Shown: positions 1-9,700 of the stretch, piece by piece
Numbering within the stretch: the first letter of the stretch is position 1
Layout of the letters: every line of letters begins with the position of its first letter
Translations under genes and position numbers: made by a program
Source of the DNA: Euglena gracilis
Taxonomy: Eukaryota > Euglenida > Euglenophyceae > Euglenales
DNA length: 64,000 bases
NCBI GenBank assembly: GCA_039621445.1
Contig: CP154956.1
Coordinates: forward strand, 58,287,155 to 58,351,154
Reading direction: 5' to 3'
The notes under the pieces: generated by a model
What the model was told of the DNA's origin: nothing
Databases searched by the model: none
The model's input: only the letters and a program-made list of their open reading frames with translations

Positions 1-652
1 ACTATGTCTTTGACACCGCCGTGAATTATGCAAAAAATCGGGTTTTTTTTTCAGCGCACTTCCAACCAATTTTACCCATTTTCGGACCATTTTTCACATG
101 CAAAAGCGAAAAATTCATTGGCATCAAGCTGCCCAAAATATTTTAAACTCGTCGATGGGGGTCCGGGGCTGGAAAACGGGCTTGGCTGGCCGCACACCTC
201 AAGCTACGCCCTGTTTCAAACCCTCAGGTGTTCAGCACTCTCTGGGATTGGTTCAATATAGAATGGCTGTTTTGGGGGTGCGCACCTGCACTTGACTTTC
301 AGAGGCTCGGAGGTGTGGCAATTCGCACCCTTTGGCAGTGCACGTTTAATTAATGAGAGGGGCGTTGATTTCTTGGGCCTGCTGGTGGAACTTGCGACCA
401 AAAATTAATCGATATGTAAATGTCCCAAATCCTTGTTTTTCTCACTGCAAGCAAATCTCTCAGGAAAACAAAACAATTATTGCCTAAAAAGGGGAAAAAA
501 CTCACATTTTCCAGGCATTTAAAAATTCAGGGAGAGGCTTTTATTTGCTAAATGCTTGTTGGGGTTTTTATTGTTGTGTCTTCATTTGGGGGGTTGCCCT
601 TTTCATTCCTCTTTGCCTTCGCAGTCAAACATAAAACGTTGAGCACAGCTAC
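1..652. other. Intron following the last visible DEG1 exon
   Basis: No exon, tandem repeat or recognisable element is visible here. By position it is the start (on the minus strand) of the DEG1 intron that follows exon 653-730. The next expected DEG1 residues (the FAIGNPFG region) are not found on either strand, so that exon must lie beyond base 1. Confidence 0.5.
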
Positions 653-730
653 CTTCTGGCCAACGAGTAAGCCCTCAGAGCAACCCAGTTTCACCGGCCT
701 GAATTTGGAGATGGCTTCCTTGTCTGTGAC
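653..730 (-). CDS. DEG1: DEG1 exon: segment ending LLVGQK
   Basis: This 78-nt, phase 0/0 exon encodes 26 residues (VTDKEAISKFRPVKLG, then CSEGLLVGQK). In DEG1 this segment links the catalytic-Asp strand to the NPFG loop. On the minus strand the acceptor is a pyrimidine-rich tract ending ctctgcag and the donor reads AAG|gtagct. It follows exon 9532-9613 directly in the protein, although 8.8 kb separates them. Confidence 0.9.
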
Positions 731-3700
731 CTGCAGAGGAAAGAAAGACTTTTACATGTTGCACACTAAGGATTTGCTTCAGACTGCGCTCAATCTGATA
801 CAAAGCGGTCCTTGATTTCAAAAAAAATCGTTGTATTTTGGCAAAAATGGGTAAACTTTGGGGAAAGAAAGCCATTTCTGGCATCCTTGGGCCATCGCCC
901 ATCCACCCAAATGCGTTTTTTGTCTTTTTAATTTTCGACCAGGGGATTTTTTTAAGACTGGGGGGGTCCCCCACCACCCACCCCCCCCTGGAGGGCCCCC
1001 CAGGGGGGGGGGTCCCAGGGGACCCGCTCAATTTTCCCCGAAGATGGCCAAAATCGTGAAAATGCCAAAAATAGCAACTTTTTCGAAAATTTTCGGCACC
1101 GAAAAATATAACCCACCCCCTCCGGGGGACCCCCCCCCGGGGGGAGCTCTACCGGACCCACCCACTCTACCCTCCTCCCCCTCCCCCCCCCCGGGGACGA
1201 CTTAAAAAACCCCTGTCTTCGACCCTGGTCAATTCTTGAACCGGCCATTGGGCAGCCCTCAGGGACGGTGTAGAAGGGGTTGTTAGGTAAAAGATGCTAG
1301 CAGGACTTTGACCGAATGCAAGACCTGTCAGGGCCGTCTTCTGGTCACCTTGCATCGCATGCTATGAAATCCAGAGGGCATGTGCTCATTGTTTTGAAAA
1401 TAAGATTTTTCACATTTTGCAGGTGAAGTAGCGCAAGGAGCGTGCTCTGTTCCACGCAAAGAGTGGGCTCTGGTTTATTATCTTAAAGCTGGGGGGAAGG
1501 GGGATCCCCCCCCACCCAGGTGGTGCCAGGTTTTGTGTAACGTTGAAATCTTTGCCTGCCTGATGGTGCCATGAGGCAGCAGATGTCTGAGAGGCACGAG
1601 GTTGCCAGCGGACCTGCGGCCCGGTCTGGCAGCCCGGCGGCCCTGTGCGGCCCGTCTTGGCCCAACGGGGCGGCCATGCCCGGCAGCCCTGGTGGCCCTG
1701 GTTGGCCCCGGCCCGGCAGCCTGCAAAAACAACTGAACCGGGCTGCATTTGGGGCCAGGCGCACAGCTGGCCCTGGCGACCTGCATGGGGTGGTGATAGA
1801 GGGTAGCAGGGACGATATTTTAGGTCTCCAGTGATTTCCTTTGTTTGGCAACCATCTTGGAGACCTTTTAAAGTTTTCGATTTTTAAGCCCGGAATAGCC
1901 CAAAAATGGTGTTAAGACGGCCTTAAAATAGCCATTACTTGGGCTGGCCGTGGAGTTGCAAAGAAATCAAAATACTGTGAGATGAGGTGTTCCAGGTACT
2001 TTAATTTAGGTTGGTGGGCATTTCCTTTGATTTTGCTTCATTGCCGACATATTTTGGAAGTGTCATTTTTTTGACTTCCAGAACAGCCCAAAATGGACGC
2101 AATAAAAAGCCAACATTCGTCGAAAAACGGTCAAAACTCGGGCCACACGAAGAGTCGGGGAAGAAATAAAACATGGTTGGATAGGGCATTCCAAAAGCTT
2201 CATTTTTGGTCTCGGACATTTCCTTTGATTTTGCAGGGGGAATTGACATCGGAGGCCTTCGGAAAAATTGCAGAAAAATTGCGGGAAATGCGGAAAAATT
2301 GCGGAAAGTTGCGGAAATTGCGGTACTGGGATTTAATACACTTCTGCTGGAGGGGACTGACTTGATCATTTTTGCAACGTAGTTAAAAAAAAAAAAAAAA
2401 AAAAGAAACAACACTGGAGGGGACTGACTTGATCATTTTTGCAACGTAGTGTAAGCTTTGAGCCCTTACTCGCATTTTTGTCCCCCAACAACAAAACCCC
2501 AAAACATGATTTTGGTAATTGATCACATTGATCTGGAAATATGGAATTTCTTGGGTGAAAAATCCAAAACTGACAAAAAAATTGCCGAAAACTTTGGTAT
2601 CAGGTTAAACCTGGTCCAGGATGTAAAAATTTTCCAAATTGAAATTATTTCCCAGCAGAAATTGGGAAAAGCCTAAAAAAAAGGCCAGAAATTGCCAAAT
2701 TTTGTCAAAATTTGTAGAATTTCGGCAAACTTTGGCAAATTTACAACAAAATAACAAAAGGAGCACCTGGGTTCCATTGTGAAACGTTCAAAGAATGGCT
2801 GGAACTCATTTCGCCTTCCATCTCAAATTCATGCAGAAAATTTACAGAAAGGAAAAAGATGCAGAAAAATTGCGGAAATTGCGGGAGAATTGCGGGAAAT
2901 TGCGGAAAAATGCGGAAAATTGCGGGAAAATTGCAGAAATTTGCGGAAAATGTGGAAATCGCGGAAAATTGCGGAAATTGTGGGAAATTGCAGAAATTGC
3001 AGAAAAAATGTGGATATCAATTTCCTCCCATGGATTTTGCTTCATTGTCCAGGTATTTTGAAAAAATATCTCGACAACGATAAAACAATCGATATTTTGA
3101 ATAAATATATGCATACATACATATATACATACATGCATACATACATACATACATACATACATACATACATACATACATACATACATACATGCATACATAC
3201 ATACATACATACATACATACATACATACATGCATACATACATACATACATACATACATACATACATACATCACTTACATAAATACATACATGAACAACAA
3301 CAACAACAACAACAACAAAAAATATTTGCTTTTGAATAACTTTTTCTGTGTGCGTTGTCAGGTCCCGAAAACAACAAAAGTGTATTATATTAGGATAGGA
3401 GGACAAATGATGGAATAGGTCCCAGGACTCCACGAGACACCTAGGTATGGTGAACTGGTGGTACCCCCGGGGTCCCTTCCGACTTAGAAAAATTTTCGCC
3501 GCGGGGGCCATTTTGGGGTCAAAAAATCGATTTTTCCAAAATATCTCGAAACCCGTGGGGAGTTGAAGGAAACACCCCCCCAGGCAAAATTGAAGCCCCT
3601 GGGACCCCCCAACCACTGGTGGAGATCCGGGGATCCGGCTGTCCGGCTTGGCCCAGATACAGGCCGTCGAAGGTCCAAAAAAGGGGGCCCCAGGGAGGGA

Positions 3701-6700
3701 CGGGCATTTTTGGCCATTTTGGGGGCAAAAAATCGATTTTTTGAAAATCACCCAAAACGGATGGGGAACTGCACGGACCCACCCGGGGACCCAAACCAAC
3801 AAACCAACCATGGGGGACCCCCAAGTGGCCTGTATACACCCCCCAAAAAATACCCCCGGCCCCTCCGGACCGTTTTGGGGCCCGTACGGGGCCCCCCAAA
3901 AGGGGTTCCCACAGGACTTGGCCGTTTTCAGCCTTCCCGGGGGCAAAAACTCGATTTTTTGAAAATTACCCAAAACCGATGGGGAACTGAACGGACCCAA
4001 CCGGGGACCCAAACCAACCATGGGGGACCCCCAAATGGCCTGTATACACCCCACATACCCCCGGCCCGTCCGGACCGTTTTGGGGCCCGTACGGGGCCCC
4101 CCAAAAGGGGTTCCCACAGGACTTGGCCATTTTTAAGCCTTCCGGGGGGGAAAAAATCGATTTTTTGAAAATTTCCCAAAACCGATGGGGAACTGAACGG
4201 ACCCACCTGGGGACCCAAACCTACCATGGGGGACCCCCAAGTGGCCTGTATACACCCCACATACCCCCGGCCCCTCCGGACCGTTTTGGGGCCCGTACGG
4301 CCCCGCAAAAGGTGGGCGTTTTGGGGCCGCCGGTCGCTCCGGGCCGTGCCGCCGGCCGTGCCGGACCGCTGGCCGGGCCGGGCCGGGCCGTGCCACCGTG
4401 CGGCCGGCCATGCCGGGCCGGGCCGCCGGGCCGGGCCGGGCTGGGCCGTCCCGTGCCGCCAGCTGTGCCGCTGGGCCGCCGGTCGGGCCGGGCCGTGCCG
4501 CCGGTCCCGCCGGCCGTGCCGGGCCGCCGGGCCACCGGTCGGGCCGGGCCGCCAGGCCCCGGCCTGGCCGGGCCGGGCCGGTCCGTGTCGCTGGGTCAGC
4601 CCACCGGGCCGCCGGCCGGGCTGCCGGGCCGCCGGCCATGCCGGGCCGGGCCTGGCCAGGCCAGCCGCCAGCCGTGCCGCTGGGCCGCAGGCCGGACCGG
4701 GCCGTGCCGCCGGTCCGCCGCCAGCCGGGCCGGGCCGCCGGCCGTGCCGCCGGGCTGCCGGGCTGGGCTGGGCCGTCCCGTGCCGCCCAGCCGTGCCGCC
4801 GGGCCGGGCTGGGCCGTGCCGCCCGGCCGGGACGGGCCGGGCCGTGCCACCGGTCCCACCGGCCGTGCTGGCCCGGACCGGCAAGGCCAGGACGGGTCAG
4901 GCCGCCGGCCGGGCCGGGCCGGCCGGGCCAGCACGGCCGGCGGACCGGGCCGGGGCGGACCGGGCCGGTCCGTGCCACCGGCCGGGCCGGGCCGGGTCCG
5001 GCCTTCAGGCCGCCGGCCGGGCCGGGCCGGGCCGTGCTGCTGTGCCGGGCCGCCGGGCCGGGCTGGGCCGTCCCGTGCCGCCGGGCCGTCAGCCGTGCCG
5101 CTGGGCCGCCGGCCGGGTCGGGCTGTGCCGCCGGTTTGGCCGGGCCGGGCCGCCGGGCCGCCGGCCGCGCCGGGCCGTGCCGGGTCAGGCTGCCGGAACG
5201 CCGGGCAGGCCGGGCGTTCCGCTGGGCTGGGCCACCGGGCCACCGGCCAGGCCAGGGCGGATCAAGCCGCCAGGCTGCCGGCTGTGCCGGGCCGGGCCAC
5301 CAGGCCACCGGGCAGGCCATACACAAATAATTTGAAAGGCTTTTGCGTTTGGCCTGAAAAGAAGATTGATGGGAAAATTGCGACCGCAATGTGAGGATGT
5401 GGCCCGGGCCAGGTCAGGCTGCCGGGCCTGGCCGGGCCGTGCCGCCGGCACCGGGCCGGGCCGTGCCGGGCTGGGCCGCCCCGTGCCTCCACCTGCGCCG
5501 TTGGGCCACCGGTCGTGCCGGGCCGTGCCGCCGGTCCCGCCGGCCGGGCCAGGCCGGGTCAGGCCGCAGGGCCGCCGGGCCACCGGTCGGGCTGGGCCCC
5601 CGGCCTGGCCGGGCCGGGCCGGGCCGGGCCGCCGGGCCGCCGGCCATGCCGGGCCGGGCCGGCCAGGCCGTGCCACCGGGCCGCCAGCCGTGCCGCTGGG
5701 CCGCAGGCCTGACCGGGCTGTGCCGCCGGTCCCGCCAGCCCTGCCGTGCCGCCGGCCGGGCCAGGCCAGGTCAGGCCGCAGGGCCGCCGGCCGGGCCGGG
5801 CCGAGGCCGGGTCAGGCCGCCGGCCCTGCCGGGCCGGGCCGGGCCGCAGGGCCGCCGGTCGGGCCGGGCCGGGCCGGTCCGTGCCGCCGGCCGGGCTGGG
5901 CCGGGTCAGGCCTTCAAGCCGCCGGCCGGGCCGGGCCGGGCCGTGCTGCCGGGGGGCCGGGCCGGCCGGGCTGGGCCGTCCCGTGCCGCCGGGCCGTCAG
6001 CGTGCCGCTGGGCCGCCGGCCGCGCCGGGCCGTGCCGGGTCAGGCTGCCGGAACGCCGGGCAGGCCGGGCGTTCCGCTGGGTTGGGCCGCCGGGCCACCG
6101 GCCGGGCCAGGGCAGATCAGGCCGCCAGGCCGCCGGCTGTGCCGGGCCAGGCTGCTGGCCCGCCGGCCGGGCCGGGCCGGGTCAGGCCACTAGGCAGCAC
6201 ATACACAAATAATTTGAAACGCTTTTGCGTTTGGCCTGAAAAAAAGATTGATGGGAAAATTGCGACCGCAATGTGAGGATGTGGCCCGGGCCGGGTCAGT
6301 TCTGCCAGGCCTGGCCGGGTCGTGCCGCCGGGCCGCCGGCACCGGGCCGGACCGGGCCGGGCCGCTGGGCCGCCGGCCGGGCCGGACCGGGTCAGGCTCC
6401 CGGATTGCCGGCCGTGCTGGGCCGGGCCGGGCCGTGCCGCCGGGCCGAGCCGACGAGCAGGCCCGGCCGTGCCGCCGGGCTGGGCCGCCGGGCTGCCGGC
6501 CGGGCCAGGCCGGGTCAGGTTGCCAGGCCGCCGGCTGTGCCGGGCCAGGCCGCTGGCCCGCAGGCTGGGCCGGGCCGGGTCAGGCCACCGGGCAGGCCGT
6601 AAGCAATTCCATAATTCGAAAGGCTTTTGTGTTCTGCCTTAAATGGAGATTGATGGGAAAATTGCGACCGCAATGTGAGGATCACCACGCTTTTGGGGGA

Positions 6701-6750
6701 GGGGGGGGGTGAGCGAAGCTCACGCGCGTAGCGAAGCTAGCGCCGACTTG

Positions 6751-6781
<31 letters not shown>

Positions 6782-9700
6782 TGACAAAAAAATCAGCCCA
6801 AAAAACACCCCAAAATGACGGCTTTGGACCACAGAAACGAGCCAAAACATGGGCCAGGCGCCAAAACGACGAACGGAGGGGGGGGGACAGAGGGTCTGCA
6901 GGGACACATTTGGTCTGGCAGACACTTTCGGAAATACCGGGGGGGGGGGAATTTCGTGCCAGAGAAATTTTGCGGCGACAAATTTCGCGGACGACAAATT
7001 TTGCGGGATTCCTTAAAAATGTCCGGAAATATTTCGCGGGATTTTTTTCTGTGAAGCAAAAAAGGGAAGCCTTGAGCACCTGAAAGGGAATACATGGACA
7101 AAAATTTCGCGGGATTCCTTAAAAATGTCCGGAAATATTTCGCGGGATTTGCTTCCGCGAAATTTGTCCGTGCAAATTTTCTCCAGGTCAAAATTCCCCC
7201 CCCCCGGTAATATACGGTTTCTCAAGACGTTTTTGAAAAATTGATTCTTTGACCGAAAAACTCACCCCGGGAAATGGCCAAAATGGGGGGGGTTGGCAAA
7301 TCCCAATTTGGACCCCTTGACGGCTGAATAACTCAGGCCTGGCGGGGAGTTGGGGTGAAAACTGAGGTGATTCGGAAAGCTGGGATCCAGTCGCTCGCAC
7401 TGGGGGAAAAAAATCCGAAACAGGGTTGGGGTCATGGTGATAATCTAGCAATTCTCATGACCAACCCAGGGGCGGGGGGGTTCTGTATCCAGGGGCGGTA
7501 AGCTTCACTCTGACACAAAAGAGATAAGAGCTTTCTGCCATATTTGGCCAGTTCAGAAAAAAATTGCAGCAGTGCAAAGAAAAATAATTTCCCCCTTTTT
7601 CCTTTTACAAGCGTGCATGCATGTGGCCACGTTTCCTGAATGTGAAAGCTTTCTGCTACAAAGGAGGACGTTAAAGCCAATGCATGGTGAGATGCAGGGT
7701 GGGATGATTAGAACTGTTTGCTCCTTCCCTCCCTCCTCACCTTGAACTGAATGGCAAGGAATTTTTCCAGGTTGGATCTGGGGGGGGTGTCCCCCCTGGC
7801 AAGGGCCTTATGGGTCCCGCCAGAGGCAGGGTTTTGAATGATTTTGGCCTTTTTTTGGTCGGGTCCGGATGGGAAATGCCCAGACCCGACATGGCTCACC
7901 AGAGCATGTCCCGGCCCGGCATCCCCAGGGTTTAGCCAGGGCCCTGCTTGCAGCAAAAGGGGCTGGTGCCCCTCCTCCTCCTCCATGGGCTCTTGGTCTT
8001 TGTCTTCTTCTTAGGCAGGGGGGGGGGAAATGCGCTGGACGGCCCTCGGAAAAAATGCGCAAAAAAATGCGCTGAGTTTGTGACATTCCTAAGGGAAAAA
8101 GGACTTAGATAAATTTCCAACAATAAACCCAAAATTAAACCAAAATCACCAAAAAGAGCTGAAATGAAGGCATTTGGGCCAAAAAAGTGCGAAAATGGGT
8201 TTGTTGGTTACAGAAATGGGTCAGTTGAACGTGGGCAAAATTCGGTGAGCATGTGATTTGGGTGGAAAATGTGCAAAAATGGCAAAATGTGCAAAATTGG
8301 GCAAAAAAAGGCGCAAAAAAGGCGCAAAAATTGAAAATGTGCAAAATTGGGCAAAAAATGCGCAAAAAGGCGCAAAAATTGAAAATGTTCGAAATTGGGC
8401 AAAAAAATGCGCAAAAAGGCGCAAAAATTGAAAATGTGCAAAATTGGGCAAAACACGCAAAAAAATGCGCCAAAAAATGGACAATGTGCAAAAATGGGGG
8501 GGGGGGATTGCAAAAAATGCGCAAAAATGCGCAAAAATGCGCATTTTTGAAAATTTGACAAAAATGCGCAAAAAATGTGCAAAAATGCGAAAAAAATGCG
8601 AAAAGCATTTTCCCCTCTAGTTCTTCTTCTTTCAGCTACCCCCTCATGGTAAAGCCCCACAATTTTGACCCTGAAGGTTAAAAAAATTTGACCCCCCAAA
8701 AGTGGGTCCCCCAGACCCCCCCCGTGAGTGCAGACCAGGGTTCGATATAAGGAGGGGTGGTCCGGACCCCCCCCCCTGCGGGCCAGGAGGGGGGGGCACC
8801 CCCCCCACCTAAACAATGGCGCGGTCTGGGTGACCGAAAATTTTTGACCCCCCAAAACGACCAAAAGTGCCATTTTGGGCACTTTTTGGGCAAAAATGAG
8901 CCAAAAATGCAAAAAATTTTCGGCGCAAAGCGCCGGAGGAAAAAATTGACCCTTTTTGGGGGGGTCCGAATACCCCCCCAGGGTCGGTCCGGACCCCCCT
9001 GGCAGGTGGGGGGGGGGGTGGTCTGGACCCCCCTGCGGGCCAGGAGGGGGGGGTGGGGGGGGACACCCCCCCACCTAAACCATGTACGCCCTCCTTATAT
9101 CAAACCCTGGTGCAGACCCCCTTCAAACCGGGGGGGGGGGGGTCCGGGACTCCCCCAGAAACGAAAAAAGTGTTTCTCTGGTGCAGAGGGGGGGTACAGA
9201 TCCCCCTCCTCCCCACTCACTTCCTCTCCTGCTCCAGGGGGGGGGGGATGGTGATGGATCAACATGGCCAAAAAAATGCAAACAAATTGTTGAGAAAAAA
9301 TCGTTAAAAACGGGTGGAAATTTGCTGAAATGTTACAAAATGGCTTAAAATAGCCAACAAATGAACAAAAAATGCCAGTCCACATCCCTGCACATCCCTC
9401 CTTTGGAACCCCAACTCAGGGTACCGAAATCCTGCATCACTCACCTCAGCAGAGGGGAGAATGGGGGAGAATAGGTGGATTTACCATTCAAAAAAAGACA
9501 TTTCTGTGCACAGGTTCGCAACAATTTACACCTGCAACACGGCCACATCCTTGTCTTCATCAAATCCCACGACCACAGCCTTGTAAGCAGATTGGTCGAT
9601 GGTCAGAATCAGGCTGTGATTCACCACACCAGGATGCGATCCCCCTTTTGATTCAACTCCTAAAAAGCACCAGTCGGTCGTTCTTGACCCCAAAAATTAC

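Larger units (their letters stand above)
731..9531 (-). other. 8.8-kb DEG1 intron filled with repeats
   Basis: The intron lies between two DEG1 exons that are adjacent in the family alignment. It begins CAG|gtgtaaat and ends ctctgcag. It holds at least two TIR elements, a (CATA)n array, a 205-bp tandem array, a 2.3-kb G+C satellite and A-rich 'gcaaaaatg' arrays. No other exon of DEG1 is expected or seen inside it. Bases 1280-2300 and 7200-8240 show nothing I recognise. Confidence 0.8.

Noticed and set aside
3017-4117. 366-residue minus-strand ORF
   Set aside because: Runs through the CATA microsatellite (Tyr-Val-Cys-Met repeat) and the 205-bp tandem repeat; no protein features.
4123-6276. 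Very long open frames (over 300 residues) on both strands
   Set aside because: They are translations of the G+C satellite; all six frames are open because A/T-rich stop codons are absent. Composition is only Gly, Arg, Pro, Ala, with no start context or domain.
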